DNA of 64,000 nt from Pseudomonas sp. GCEP-101 (GCF_025133575.1 NZ_CP104011.1:1674001-1738000), one strand, 5' to 3'; positions 25,732 to 35,057 are shown, numbered from the stretch's first letter. Notes: generated by a model not told the origin, from the letters alone. Numbers and translations are program-made.

Positions 25732-27119
25732 GCGCGGGCCGCCTTCAGGCTGCGCTGGCGGTTGCGGCTGAACAGCCAGTAGATCGGCGAGACCACGCCC
25801 AGGCCGACGACCCAGGAGATGTCCGCGCCGTTCATGGCCTGCGCGGCGGCGCCGGTGTAGAGCGCGGTGGACATGAACGGCACCTGCACCAGGATACCGA
25901 GGATGTAGCAGTTCACTGCGGTCCAGTTGAAGGTGCCGTAGATGCCGCCGTCGCGGCGGAAGAACGACAGCACGTCGTACTCGCCGTGGGCCACCAGGTA
26001 GTAGTCGACCAGGTTGATCGCGCTCCAGGGCACCAGCACGTAGAGCAGCAGCAGGATGAAGTTGGTGTAGTTGGCCATGAAGTTATCCTGGCCGAGCAGC
26101 GCGATGGCCAGCGAACCGCCGAACAGCACCAGGGCGATCACGGCGCGCCAGCCGGCCTTGGCCGACCACGCCGGGATCAGCGTCTGGCCCACGGTGATGG
26201 CCGACAGGGTGCCGCAGTACAGGTTCATCGAGTTGGTGGCGGCGATACCGATGGAGAACACCGCGACCATGATGGCGCTGAAGCCGCCGGTCATCTCGAT
26301 CAGGCCGGCGATGACGTCGCCCTCGCCCACCGACAGGCCGACCAGCACACCCAGCAGCATCGGCAGGATCGAGCCCAGGCAGCAGCCCCAGTAGCTCGAC
26401 CAGAACGCCGTGCGCGCGCCGGTGCCCTGCGGCATGTAGCGCGAGTAGTCGGAAACGTAGGGCGCGTACGCCAGCTGCCAGAGCGCGGCGATCGACAGCG
26501 CGCCGAGGAAGCCGGGGATGTTGTTCTCGTTGCGCTGCAGCAGGTCCGCCGGCAGGCCGTGGACGAACACCAGCCAGACGAAGCTGACCAGCAGCACCGC
26601 GCCGGAGAGCCAGGACATGAGGCGGGTGTAGCCGTGGATCAGGCGGTAGCCGAACACCGTGGCGATCACGCTGATGGCGCCCACCAGCAGGATGCCGGTG
26701 TTGGTGCCGATCGCCTCGAAGCGCGCGTGCAGCGCCTGGCCGCCGAGCACCAGGTTGGAGGCGAAGAAGCCCAGGTACATGATCACCACCAGGGCGACCA
26801 CCAGCAGGGAGCCGAAGGAGCCGAACTGGCCGCGGGTCTGCACCATCTGCGGTACGCCCAGTTGCGGGCCCTGGGCCGAGTGCAGGGCCATGAACACGCC
26901 ACCCACCAGGTTGCCGAGCACCAGCGCCAGCACGGCGGCGAAGAACGGCAGCTTGAACACGGTGACCGCCAGGGCGCCGGTGACCACGGTCAGCAGCATG
27001 ATGTTGCTGCCGAACCAGATGGTGAAGAGGTCGCGGGCGCGGCCGTGTCGTTCGTGCGCAGCGATGGGCTGGATGGTGCTCAGCTCCAGCGTCGCCGCCT
27101 GGTTTTGCGTCGTTGTCAT
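25728..27119 (-). CDS. NCS1-family cytosine/purine permease-like transporter
   Basis: A 463-residue integral membrane protein with about 12 hydrophobic segments, of the purine-cytosine permease (NCS1/CodB) family. The start MTTTQNQAATLELSTIQPIA at 27119 is chosen because GTGAGAA lies 5-11 bases upstream; a GTG 12 bases earlier is possible. Typical elements are RARDLFTIWFGSNIMLLTVV (helix 1) and VPQMVQTRGQFGSFGSLLVV. It overlaps the deacetylase gene by four bases. Given the polyamine-type neighbours it may import an acetylated or cyclic amine rather than cytosine, but that is inference. Confidence 0.88.
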   Translation of the reverse strand: MTTTQNQAATLELSTIQPIAAHERHGRARDLFTIWFGSNIMLLTVVTGALAVTVFKLPFFAAVLALVLGNLVGGVFMALHSAQGPQLGVPQMVQTRGQFGSFGSLLVVALVVIMYLGFFASNLVLGGQALHARFEAIGTNTGILLVGAISVIATVFGYRLIHGYTRLMSWLSGAVLLVSFVWLVFVHGLPADLLQRNENNIPGFLGALSIAALWQLAYAPYVSDYSRYMPQGTGARTAFWSSYWGCCLGSILPMLLGVLVGLSVGEGDVIAGLIEMTGGFSAIMVAVFSIGIAATNSMNLYCGTLSAITVGQTLIPAWSAKAGWRAVIALVLFGGSLAIALLGQDNFMANYTNFILLLLYVLVPWSAINLVDYYLVAHGEYDVLSFFRRDGGIYGTFNWTAVNCYILGILVQVPFMSTALYTGAAAQAMNGADISWVVGLGVVSPIYWLFSRNRQRSLKAARA

Positions 27120-27185
27120 TGTGTTTCTCACGCGTCGTTGGCAAGGCAGGCCCGGCGCGAACGCCGGGCGTGGATCAGAAGCGGA

Positions 27186-28232
27186 TCAGCGGGCGGCCCA
27201 GGCGTTGAAGCGCTGCTCGAGCTCTTCGCCGTGGTCGACCCAGAAGGCCGCGTCCACCGAGCGGGCGCCGTCGAGGTTGGCCGGCGCGGTGGGCAGCGCG
27301 TCGCGCACGTCCGCCGGCAGCAGCTCCAGCGTGCCCTTGTGCACCGGGCCGTAGGGGATGTTCTCGGAGAAGGTCTTCTGGGTTTGCGGCTGGCTGGCGA
27401 AGGCGATGAACTTCTCGGCCAGCGCCTTGTTCGGCGTGCCTTTCACCACGGCCCAGTATTCCGGGTCGTACAGGCTGCCCGGCCAGACGATGCCCAGCTT
27501 CACGCCTTCCTTCTGCGCGGCGGCAATGCGGCCGTTGTAGGCGGCGCTCATCACCACGTCGCCGGCGGCCAGCCACTGCGGCGGCTGCGCGCCGGCTTCC
27601 CACCACTGGATGTTGGCCTTGAGCTGGTCGAGCTTGGCGAAGGCGCGGTCGACGCCCTCCTTCGTACCCAGCACCGTGTAGAGGTCGGCGGGCTTCACGC
27701 CGTCGGCCAGCAGGGCGATTTCCAGGGTGTACTTGGCGCCCTTGCGCAGCCCGCGCTTGCCCGGGTATTCGGCGGTGTTCCAGAAGTCGGCCCAGGACTG
27801 CGGGGCCTTGGCGACCTTGGCGCCGTTGTAGGCCATGACCATGGACCAGACATAGGTGGCCACGCCGCACTCGCTGAGGGTGCCGGGGACGAAGTTCTTC
27901 TCCTCGCCGATGGCCGCCGGGTCGATGCGCTCGAACAGACCTTCCTCGCAGCCGCGCAGCAGCTCGGGGCTTTCCACCTCGACCACGTCCCAGGTGACCT
28001 TGCCGACGTCGACCATGGCCTTCACCTTGGCCATTTCGCCGTTGTATTCGCCGGCGACGATCTTGCCGGCGCCGCTGGCCTCGAAGGGCTTGAAGTAGGC
28101 CTGCTCCTGGGCCGCCTTGGTGGCGCCGCCGAAGGAGATGACGGTGATGCTTTGGGACTGTGCATTCGCGCTGCCGACAGCGGCGGCCAGGGCACAGGTG
28201 ATGGAGATGCGCGTGAGCAAGGACACTTTCAT
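27186..28232 (-). CDS. Periplasmic polyamine-type ABC substrate-binding protein
   Basis: A 348-residue exported binding protein with signal peptide MKVSLLTRISITCALAAAVG ending at SANAQ. The start at 28232 is fixed by the signal and a GGGAG ribosome-binding site; longer frames run into a REP. The mature protein (SITVISFGGATKAAQEQAYF) resembles PotD/PotF-type proteins. Ligand-pocket candidates are FDVVEVE-like TWDVVEVESPELL and AQPPQWLAAGDVVMSAAYNGR. No ABC permease or ATPase gene is adjacent. It lies between the permease and aminotransferase genes, all on the minus strand. Confidence 0.88.
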   Translation of the reverse strand: MKVSLLTRISITCALAAAVGSANAQSQSITVISFGGATKAAQEQAYFKPFEASGAGKIVAGEYNGEMAKVKAMVDVGKVTWDVVEVESPELLRGCEEGLFERIDPAAIGEEKNFVPGTLSECGVATYVWSMVMAYNGAKVAKAPQSWADFWNTAEYPGKRGLRKGAKYTLEIALLADGVKPADLYTVLGTKEGVDRAFAKLDQLKANIQWWEAGAQPPQWLAAGDVVMSAAYNGRIAAAQKEGVKLGIVWPGSLYDPEYWAVVKGTPNKALAEKFIAFASQPQTQKTFSENIPYGPVHKGTLELLPADVRDALPTAPANLDGARSVDAAFWVDHGEELEQRFNAWAAR

Positions 28233-28361
28233 GGAACGACTCCCACAGCCGGATTGGCGTTGTTGTGTTGCTGGGCAGTACCCCCGGCCAGAAGCCGGGC
28301 AAAAGGGTTCCATCGCGCGGGCGTCTTCGCGCTCGCGGCGTTGTTGTGGAGCTTGAGCGGT

Positions 28362-28418
28362 GTAGGAGCGGGCCATGCCCGCGACCGCTCATGGGTCGCG
28401 GGCATGGCCCGCTCCTAC
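28362..28418. repeat. REP variant pair (centre GGGCCATGCCC)
   Basis: Arms 28362-28384 and 28396-28418, with an 11-bp spacer. Again the GTAGGAGC skeleton with a different palindromic core. Confidence 0.85.
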
Positions 28419-28431
28419 AGGGAAAGACGGC

Positions 28432-29814
28432 TTACAGCACGCCGATTTCCTGGGCCGTGCGGTCCACCGCGCGGCGGGTCTTGTCGACCAGTTCGTCGAT
28501 CTCGGCACGGCCGGCGACCAGCGCCGGGGCCATGATCATGCGGCCGAGGGTGGAGCGGATGATCACGCCCTCCTCGAAGCCGATGGTGCGGCAGCGCCAG
28601 GCGATGTCGTTCTCGTTGTCGAAGCGCTTGCGGGTGGCCTTGTCCTGGACGAACTGCAGCGCGGCCACGAAGCCGGCGCCCTGGATGTCCCCCACCAGCG
28701 GGTGGTTGCCGAAGACTTCGCGCAGGCACTGCTGCAGGTACGGGCCGGTGTCGTTCTTCACCGCCTTCACCCAGCCCTCGTCACGCAGCGCGCGCAGGTT
28801 GGCCACCGCCACCGCGGCCGCCACCGGGTGGCCGGAGTAGGTCAGGCCGTGGGCGAACACGCCGCCCTCTTCCACCAGCGCCTGGGCGATGCGCTTGCTC
28901 AATACCAGGCCGCCCATGGGGATGTAGCCGCTGGTCAGGCCCTTGGCGATGGACAGCGTGTCGGGCTGGAAGCCGAAGTGCTGGTGGGCGAACCATTCGC
29001 CGGTGCGGCCGAAGCCGCCGATCACTTCGTCGGCGCACAGCAGCACGTCGTACTGGCGGCAGATGCGCTGGATTTCCGGCCAGTAGCTTTCCGGCGGGAA
29101 GATCATGCCGCCGGCGCCCTGGAACGGCTCGGCGATGAAGCCGGCGACGTTGTCGGCGCCCAGCTCGAGGATCTTCTCTTCCAGCTGCAGCGCGCAGCGA
29201 CGGCCGAACTCGGCCGGGGTCAGGTCGCCGCCGGCGGCGAAGAAGTAGGGTTCGTCGATGTGCGCGATGTCCGGGATCAGGCCGCCCATCTCGTGCATGA
29301 ACTTCATGCCGCCCAGCGCGGTGGCTGCCAGGGTGGAGCCGTGATAGCCGTTCCAGCGGCCGATCATGATCTTCTTCTGCGGCTTGCCTTCGATCTGCCA
29401 GAAGCGGCGCACGGTACGGATCAGCACCTCGTTGGCCTCGGAGCCGGAGTTGGTGTAGATCGCGTGGCTGTAGTGGTCCGGCAGCAGGCTGAAGAGCGTC
29501 TCGGAGAGCTCGATCACCGCCGGGTGGGTGGTGTGGAAGAACATGTTGTAGTACGGCAGTTCGTCCAGCTGGGCGGTGGCGGCGGCGGTCAGGTCCTTGC
29601 GGCCATAGCCAAGGTTGGTGCACCACAGGCCGGACATGCCGTCCAGGTAGCGGTTGCCGTCGTTGTCCCACAGGTGCAGGCCTTCGCCGCGCACCATCAC
29701 GCGCGGGCCTTCGGCGTTCAGCGCCTTCTGGTCGAGGAAGGCATGGATGTGGTGCGCCGCGTCCGCTTTCTGGTAGTCACGGGTGTCGCGGGGCGCGCGG
29801 GTGTTGTCGGTCAT
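28432..29814 (-). CDS. Class III aminotransferase (putrescine-pyruvate type)
   Basis: A 460-residue PLP-dependent omega-aminotransferase, MTDNTRAPRDTRDYQKADAA, similar in length and motifs to SpuC-type polyamine:pyruvate transaminases. TNSGSEANEVLIRT (PLP phosphate loop, 121-134), GRWNGYHGSTLAATALGG, ADEVIGGFGRTGEWFA (Asp262 contacts the PLP ring) and Schiff-base Lys291 in LSIAKGLTSGY are all present. It would convert putrescine or a related amine to an aminoaldehyde for the neighbouring dehydrogenase. It is separated from that gene by 172 bp and from the binding-protein gene by a REP. Confidence 0.92.
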   Translation of the reverse strand: MTDNTRAPRDTRDYQKADAAHHIHAFLDQKALNAEGPRVMVRGEGLHLWDNDGNRYLDGMSGLWCTNLGYGRKDLTAAATAQLDELPYYNMFFHTTHPAVIELSETLFSLLPDHYSHAIYTNSGSEANEVLIRTVRRFWQIEGKPQKKIMIGRWNGYHGSTLAATALGGMKFMHEMGGLIPDIAHIDEPYFFAAGGDLTPAEFGRRCALQLEEKILELGADNVAGFIAEPFQGAGGMIFPPESYWPEIQRICRQYDVLLCADEVIGGFGRTGEWFAHQHFGFQPDTLSIAKGLTSGYIPMGGLVLSKRIAQALVEEGGVFAHGLTYSGHPVAAAVAVANLRALRDEGWVKAVKNDTGPYLQQCLREVFGNHPLVGDIQGAGFVAALQFVQDKATRKRFDNENDIAWRCRTIGFEEGVIIRSTLGRMIMAPALVAGRAEIDELVDKTRRAVDRTAQEIGVL

Positions 29815-29986
29815 CGACTTTTCTCCTCTATCCCTCGGCGGTGCTCCGGCAGCCGGCCTGAGGGGTCTTCAGGGGATCGAGGGCGACGGACTTACCTGGG
29901 CAGTCTCACCGGCCGTCTCGAACGGTTCGGTTAGGAATTCGGGTATTGCTCAGTCGCCGGGCGCGAGCCCGGCGGCCTGTCTTGTA

Positions 29987-31480
29987 TCAGTCGCGCAGCT
30001 GGAACCAGGTGGTTTTCAGCTGCGTGTATTTATCGAAGGAATGCAGCGAGAGGTCGCGGCCGAAGCCCGACTGCTTGCCGCCACCGAACGGAATCGCCGG
30101 GTCCAGCGCGTCCACGGTGTTCACCGACACGGTGCCGGCGTTCAGCTTGCGCGCGACGCGGTGGGCACGGTGCAGGTCGTCGCTCCACAGGGACGCGGCG
30201 AGGCCGTAGATGCTGTCGTTGGCCAGGCGCACGGCTTCCTCTTCGCTGTCGAAGGGGATGACTGCAAGCACCGGGCCGAACACTTCGTCGCGGGCCAGGG
30301 ACTGCTGCGGGCGCACGCCGGTGAAGATGGTCGGCTCGATGAAGTTGTCCGAGCCATTGAAGCTCAGCTGGCGGCCGCCGCAGGCGAGGGTCGCGCCGTC
30401 GCCCCGGGCGCGCTCGATGCAGGCCATGATGCCGGCGGTCTGCTTGTTGTCGACGATGGCGCCGGCGCGGCTGGCCGGGTCCAGCGGGTCGCCGGGGGTC
30501 CAGTCGCGGGCCTTGGCGATCAGGCGTTCGACGAACTCGTCGTGGATGGAACGCTCCACCAGCAGGCGCGAGTTGGCCGAGCAGACTTCGCCCTGGTTGA
30601 AGAAGATGCCGAAGGCGGCCTTATCGGCGGCGAGGTCGAGGTCGCGGCAGTCGGCGAACACCAGGTTCGGGCTCTTGCCGCCGCACTCCAGCCAGACCTG
30701 CTTGAGGTTGGACTGGGCGGAATACTGCATGAAGTACTTGCCGACCTGGGTCGAACCGGTGAAGACCAGGGCGTCCACGTCCGGGTGCAGGCCCAGCGCC
30801 TTGCCGGCGGCTTCGCCCAGGCCCGGTACGACGTTCAGCACGCCTTCGGGGAGGCCGGCTTCCAGCGCCAGCTCGGCCAGGCGCAGGGCGGAGAACGGCG
30901 ACTGCTCGGCGGGCTTGAGCACCACGGAGTTGCCGGCGGCCAGCGCGGGCGCCAGCTTCCAGGCGGCCATGTCGAGGGGGAAGTTCCACGGCACCACGGC
31001 GCCGATCACCCCCAGCGGCGCGCGGGTGATGGTGGCCAGGGCGTTCTGCGCGGTCGGCGCGACCTGGTCGTAGAGCTTGTCGAGGCTTTCGGCGTACCAG
31101 GAGAACACGCCGGCGGCGCCCGGCACGTCGATGTTCCAGGCGTCCATCACCGGCTTGCCCATGTTCAGGGTGTCGAGCAGGGCCAGTTCGTCGCGATGGG
31201 CCATCATCAGCTCGGCGAGCTTCTGCAGCACGGCCTTGCGCTCACGCGGGGCCATGCGCGCCCAGGGGCCGCTCTCGAAGGCCTGGCGGGCGACTTGCAC
31301 GGCGGCGTCGATCTCGGCGGCGCCACAGGCGGCGACTTGGGCCAGCAGGCGATTGGTCGCCGGGTCGATGGACGCGAACGTGGCGCCATCCTGCGCGGCC
31401 ACGCGGCGGCCGCCGATCAGCGCGCTGTCGATGAAGGTCTGCCGGGCAGCACGCTGCCGCCAATCGTTGAGCTCGTACAC
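29987..31480 (-). CDS. Aldehyde dehydrogenase (aminoaldehyde/gamma-glutamyl-aminobutyraldehyde type)
   Basis: A 497-residue NAD(P)-dependent dehydrogenase of the KauB/PuuC group. GTG at 31480 (VYELNDWRQRAARQTFIDSA) is the chosen start because AGGAG lies eight bases before it and the length fits; the frame itself is open far upstream. Motifs are PWNFP (Asn167), KPAEQSPFSALR (Lys189), ECGGKSPNLVF (Glu265) and FFNQGEVCSANSR (catalytic Cys300). It probably oxidises 4-aminobutyraldehyde or a similar product of the aminotransferase. It is divergent from a LysR-type regulator across 344 bp, suggesting control by it. Confidence 0.93.
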   Translation of the reverse strand: MYELNDWRQRAARQTFIDSALIGGRRVAAQDGATFASIDPATNRLLAQVAACGAAEIDAAVQVARQAFESGPWARMAPRERKAVLQKLAELMMAHRDELALLDTLNMGKPVMDAWNIDVPGAAGVFSWYAESLDKLYDQVAPTAQNALATITRAPLGVIGAVVPWNFPLDMAAWKLAPALAAGNSVVLKPAEQSPFSALRLAELALEAGLPEGVLNVVPGLGEAAGKALGLHPDVDALVFTGSTQVGKYFMQYSAQSNLKQVWLECGGKSPNLVFADCRDLDLAADKAAFGIFFNQGEVCSANSRLLVERSIHDEFVERLIAKARDWTPGDPLDPASRAGAIVDNKQTAGIMACIERARGDGATLACGGRQLSFNGSDNFIEPTIFTGVRPQQSLARDEVFGPVLAVIPFDSEEEAVRLANDSIYGLAASLWSDDLHRAHRVARKLNAGTVSVNTVDALDPAIPFGGGKQSGFGRDLSLHSFDKYTQLKTTWFQLRD

Positions 31481-31824
31481 CAGGGCACTCCTGCTTCTGC
31501 TTCGCTCGCCCTCGAGGGACGTTGTTGTTCGAATGTGGAGGGGATGGTCGCCCAAGGCCCTGCCCAGGAAAATTATTAAATTTGTCTTCGGGGTATATGA
31601 AAAAGCTGGGCAGCCACGCACCACAGCGGCGCCTTGTGCGCCACCGCGGGGCGCGCCGGCAGGCAGGCACCCGCGTGGCTCTGCGCCCGCGCCCGGAGGG
31701 ACGCGGCAGGCAGCCAAGGCCATGAAAAATGTGGTCCCCGGCGAGGAAAATCTTCGCCATGGGCCGCCCCCGCCGGCCGGCCCAACGCGGTATCTTGTAT
31801 AAAAAAGCAGCAACGAGGCGTGCA
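31481..31824. promoter_or_regulatory. Divergent promoter region, aldehyde dehydrogenase / LysR regulator
   Basis: A 344-bp non-coding gap. AT-rich patches at 31569-31603 and 31790-31807 (GGTATCTTGTATAAAAAAG) are candidate promoter cores in opposite directions. No clean LysR T-N11-A palindrome was fixed by eye. Confidence 0.5.
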
Positions 31825-32733
31825 GTGGCTTCCTATACCTTGCGGCAATTGAAGTATTTCGTGACCACCGTGGAATGCGGCAGCGTGGCCGAGGCGTCGC
31901 GCAAGCTGTACATCGCGCAGCCGTCCATTTCCACGGCGATCAAGGGGCTGGAAGAGAGCTTCGGCGTGCAGTTGTTCATCCGCCACCACGCCCAGGGCGT
32001 GTCGCTCACCCCCAGCGGTGCGCGCTTCTACCGCAAGGCGCAGGAGCTGCTGCGCATGGCCCACGAGTTCGAGCAGAACGCCCTGGCCGACAACGACGTG
32101 GTGGCCGGGCAGATCGACATCGGCTGCTTCGAGACGGTCGCTCCGCTCTACCTGCCGCGGCTGATCTCGGGCTTCCGCGAGCGCTACCCCGGCGTGGAGA
32201 TCCGCATCAGCGACGGCGAACAGCAGGAGCTGGTGCAGGGCCTCACCGCCGGCCGCTTCGACCTGGCGCTGCTCTACGAACACGACCTCGACGCCACCAT
32301 CGCCACCGACCCGCTGATGCCGGCCCAGCGCCCCTATGCGCTGCTGCCGGAGAACCACCGCTTCGCCAAGCAGGACAAGGTGTCCCTGCGCGACCTGGTG
32401 CTGGAGCCGATGATCCTGCTGGATGTGCAGCCCAGCCGTACCTACTTCGTGCGCATCTTCGAGGAACTGGGGCTGAACCCGCACATCGCCTTCAGCTCGC
32501 CGTCGATCGAAATGGTGCGCGGCATGGTCGGCCAGGGCTTCGGCTTCTCCCTGCTGGTCACCCGCCCGCACTCGGAGTGCACCTACGACGGCAAGAAGGT
32601 GGTGACGGTGGATGTCGCCGAGGAGGTCAGCACCTCCGGCCTGGTCGCCGCCTGGCTCAAGCGCGCCCAGCTGACCAAGCCGGCGCAGCTGTTCGTCGAC
32701 TTTGCGCGGGAGGAGTTGAGCGGGAAGCACTGA
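31825..32733 (+). CDS. LysR-family transcriptional regulator of the polyamine-type cluster
   Basis: A 302-residue regulator. GTG at 31825 (VASYTLRQLKYFVTTVECGS) is preferred because GAGG is spaced six bases before it and the winged helix begins at the usual place. The helix-turn-helix is GSVAEASRKLYIAQPSISTA (about 19-38). The effector domain spans about 90-300 (GQIDIGCFETVAPLYLPRLI). It is transcribed away from the aldehyde dehydrogenase gene and probably regulates the cluster; the inducer is unknown. A heptamer repeat array begins seven bases after its stop. Confidence 0.9.
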   Translation: MASYTLRQLKYFVTTVECGSVAEASRKLYIAQPSISTAIKGLEESFGVQLFIRHHAQGVSLTPSGARFYRKAQELLRMAHEFEQNALADNDVVAGQIDIGCFETVAPLYLPRLISGFRERYPGVEIRISDGEQQELVQGLTAGRFDLALLYEHDLDATIATDPLMPAQRPYALLPENHRFAKQDKVSLRDLVLEPMILLDVQPSRTYFVRIFEELGLNPHIAFSSPSIEMVRGMVGQGFGFSLLVTRPHSECTYDGKKVVTVDVAEEVSTSGLVAAWLKRAQLTKPAQLFVDFAREELSGKH

Positions 32734-32739
32734 GGGCGC

Positions 32740-32809
32740 TTTTGGCTTTTGGCTTTTGGCTTTTGGCTTTTGGCTTTTGGCTTTTGGCTTTTGGCTTTTG
32801 GCTTTTGGC
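32740..32809. repeat. Tandem heptamer array (TTTTGGC)10
   Basis: Ten perfect, uninterrupted copies of TTTTGGC, 70 bp, preceded by GC and followed by TTTTT. It lies directly after the LysR gene stop and before a solo REP. Such perfect short tandem repeats are prone to slipped-strand length change. Confidence 0.97.
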
Positions 32810-32814
32810 TTTTT

Positions 32815-33000
32815 GTAGGAGCGAGCTTGCTCGCGAACCCGTCCTCCTGCGCGGCGGTTGCCCTCTCCCTAACCCTCTCCCTGAAGGGAGAGGGGACTGT
32901 CCGGCAGGCTCTGAAAGCTCGGCGCTAGCCGGCTGACTCCGTAATCAAGCCAACACTGCAAACGGCCCCCTCTCCCCCCGGGAGAGGGCTGGGGTGAGGG
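32815..33000. repeat. Solo REP plus CCCTCTCCC composite element, copy 9
   Basis: A single REP arm at 32815-32837 is followed by CCCTCTCCC arms at 32861-32895 and 32967-33000. With the heptamer array this fills the gap between the LysR and DUF5924 genes (348 bp); no gene is seen. Confidence 0.85.
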
Positions 33001-33081
33001 AAAAGCCCAAACACCGAGCCCTCCCGTCACTCCCCCACCCCCAACCCGACATCCGGGGTTACAATCCCACCCCCAACCGCA

Positions 33082-34125
33082 ATGCCTCCCCGCCCCATGC
33101 TCATCTGGAAAGAGCGCGTGCAGCGCCTCATCACTCTCGTCGTCGGCCTGCTGCAGAAGTACCCGCGCGTCATCGCCCTGTTCGGTTTCTGCTCCGGGGT
33201 ATTCAGCTTCATCATGGTGGACCGCCACCGCGCCGGCTTCGCCCGCGCCATGGCCATCGTCATGCTGATCAGCTGGATCTGGCTGATGCTGGAGAACCTG
33301 CTCACCCAGCGCTTCAAGAGCCGCTTCGGCTGGGAAGTGCCGCCGGGCCTGCTGCGCTACGGAACCCAGCTGATCCACCAGGAAAGCCTGTTCTTCTGCC
33401 TGCCGTTCTTCTTCGTCACCACCACCTGGAACAGCGGCCAGGCGCTGTTCACCGGCGTGCTGACGCTGGCGGGGCTGGCGGCGATCACCGACCCGATCTA
33501 CTACAAATGGCTGTCGGTGCGGCGCTGGACCTTCCTCGGCTACCACACCCTGACGCTGTTCGCGGTGCTGCTCACCGCGCTGCCGATCATCCTCCACCTG
33601 AGCACCCCGCAGAGCTACCAGGCGGCGCTGGCCATTGCCGTGCTGCTGTCCTTCCCCAGCCTGGCGGTGACGGTGAAGATCCACAAATGGTGGCGCTGGT
33701 TCGCCCTCGTCGGCCTGACCCTGTCCATCGGCGCGGTGGGCTGGTTCGCCCGCGCCTGGGTGCCGCCGTCGACCCTGTGGATGACCGAGATGGCGGTGAC
33801 CGAGAGCTTCGACAACGCCCAGCGCACCCCCGGCGACAGCCTGGCGACAGTCAGCGTCGCGCAGATCAAGAGCCAGGGCCTCTACGCCTACACCGCGATC
33901 AACGCGCCGCGCGGGCTGAACGAGCGCATCTACCACGCCTGGCGCCTGAACGGCCAGGAAGTCGACCGCATCGCCCTCGACATCAAGGGCGGCCGCGAAG
34001 CCGGCTACCGCGCCTGGACGCACAAGCAGAACTTCCCCAGCGACCCCAGCGGCGACTGGCAGGTACAGGTGCTCACGGAAGCGGGCCAGGTGATCGGCAC
34101 ATTGAGGTTCGAGGTCACGCCCTGA
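33082..34125 (+). CDS. DUF5924/DUF2914 membrane protein
   Basis: A 347-residue protein with about six to seven transmembrane segments in its first 235 residues (for example VIALFGFCSGVFSFIMVDR, AMAIVMLISWIWLMLENL, LPFFFVTTTW, LFAVLLTALPIIL, FALVGLTLSIGAVGWFARAW). A C-terminal soluble beta-rich domain (about 240-347) matches DUF2914, ending GDWQVQVLTEAGQVIGTLRF. Function is unknown; this two-part arrangement is conserved in pseudomonads. The start at 33082 has no clear ribosome-binding site; the ATG 15 bases later (MLIWKERVQRLITL) is equally possible. Confidence 0.8.
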   Translation: MPPRPMLIWKERVQRLITLVVGLLQKYPRVIALFGFCSGVFSFIMVDRHRAGFARAMAIVMLISWIWLMLENLLTQRFKSRFGWEVPPGLLRYGTQLIHQESLFFCLPFFFVTTTWNSGQALFTGVLTLAGLAAITDPIYYKWLSVRRWTFLGYHTLTLFAVLLTALPIILHLSTPQSYQAALAIAVLLSFPSLAVTVKIHKWWRWFALVGLTLSIGAVGWFARAWVPPSTLWMTEMAVTESFDNAQRTPGDSLATVSVAQIKSQGLYAYTAINAPRGLNERIYHAWRLNGQEVDRIALDIKGGREAGYRAWTHKQNFPSDPSGDWQVQVLTEAGQVIGTLRFEVTP

Positions 34126-34203
34126 CCACTCGGTATCCTTGACCGGCCTCGGCGCTTTCCCCTACAAGAGCCTCTTCCGAGAACAAAAAGCGCCGAGAGA
34201 GTC

Positions 34204-35043
34204 ATGACCGATACCGCCTTGCACCCGTTCGACCGCGCCGTGGCCCTGCAACCCGTGGCCGGCGAGCCCAACCTCTACGAGGGCCACACCAGCCAGGACT
34301 ACTGGAACATGGTCGGCCCCTTCGGTGGCGTTACCGCGGCGGTCCTGCTGCAGGGCGCGCTGCGCCATCCGCAGTTGCTGGGCAGCCCCTTGTCGCTGAC
34401 GGTGAACTACGCCGCAGCCGTGGTGGCCGGCGCCTTCCGCGTCGAGGCCGTGCCGGTGCGCACCAATCGCTCCACCCAGCACTGGCTGCTGCAACTGACC
34501 CAGGCCGATGAGGCCGGCGAGCAGCAGGTCACCACCACCGCCACCCTGGTCACCGCGCTGCGCCGCGAGACCTGGAGCCTGACCGACCTGCCCCTGCCGA
34601 ACGTGGCCCCGCCCGCCGACTTCGAGGCGATGAGCCCCACCGCCAAGGGCGTGGCCTGGCCGAAACAGTACGAGATGCGCCCGGTCTCCGGCGCCTTCCC
34701 GACCCAGTGGGACGGCAGCGGCGAGACCAGCCGCAGCCAGCTGTGGCTGCGCGACGCCCAGGAGCGGCCGCTGGACTTCCTCTCCCTGGCCGCGATGAGC
34801 GACATCTTCTACCCGCGCATCTGGCTGCGCCGCGCCACCCCGGTGCCGGCGGGCACGGTGTCGATCACCACCTACTTCCACACCGACGCCGCGCAGATGG
34901 CCGACGTCGGCGCGGGCTACCTGCTGGGCGACGCCCGCGCCCAGGAGTTCCGCAACGGTTTCTTCGACCAGAGCGCCCAGCTGTGGAGCGAGACCGGCGC
35001 GCTGCTGGCGACCAGCAACCAGGTGGTGTACTACAAGGAGTGA
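34204..35043 (+). CDS. Acyl-CoA thioesterase family protein (double hotdog)
   Basis: A 279-residue cytoplasmic protein, MTDTALHPFDRAVALQPVAG, resembling TesB-type double-hotdog thioesterases. The first hotdog contains YWNMVGPFGGVTAAVLLQGA and the second a YPRIWLRRATPVPAGTVSIT segment. FFDQSAQLWSETGALLATSN near the C-terminus is the usual closing strand. It likely hydrolyses acyl-CoA esters; the substrate cannot be read from sequence. It is 78 bp after the DUF5924 gene and possibly in one transcript with it. Confidence 0.82.
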   Translation: MTDTALHPFDRAVALQPVAGEPNLYEGHTSQDYWNMVGPFGGVTAAVLLQGALRHPQLLGSPLSLTVNYAAAVVAGAFRVEAVPVRTNRSTQHWLLQLTQADEAGEQQVTTTATLVTALRRETWSLTDLPLPNVAPPADFEAMSPTAKGVAWPKQYEMRPVSGAFPTQWDGSGETSRSQLWLRDAQERPLDFLSLAAMSDIFYPRIWLRRATPVPAGTVSITTYFHTDAAQMADVGAGYLLGDARAQEFRNGFFDQSAQLWSETGALLATSNQVVYYKE

Positions 35044-35057
35044 GCCATCGCTCCACC

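Noticed and set aside
32740..32936. Peptide with repeated FWLLAFG units encoded by the heptamer array
   Set aside because: It arises from an antisense-like frame running past the LysR gene; there is no start signal of its own and the heptamer is best read as non-coding.
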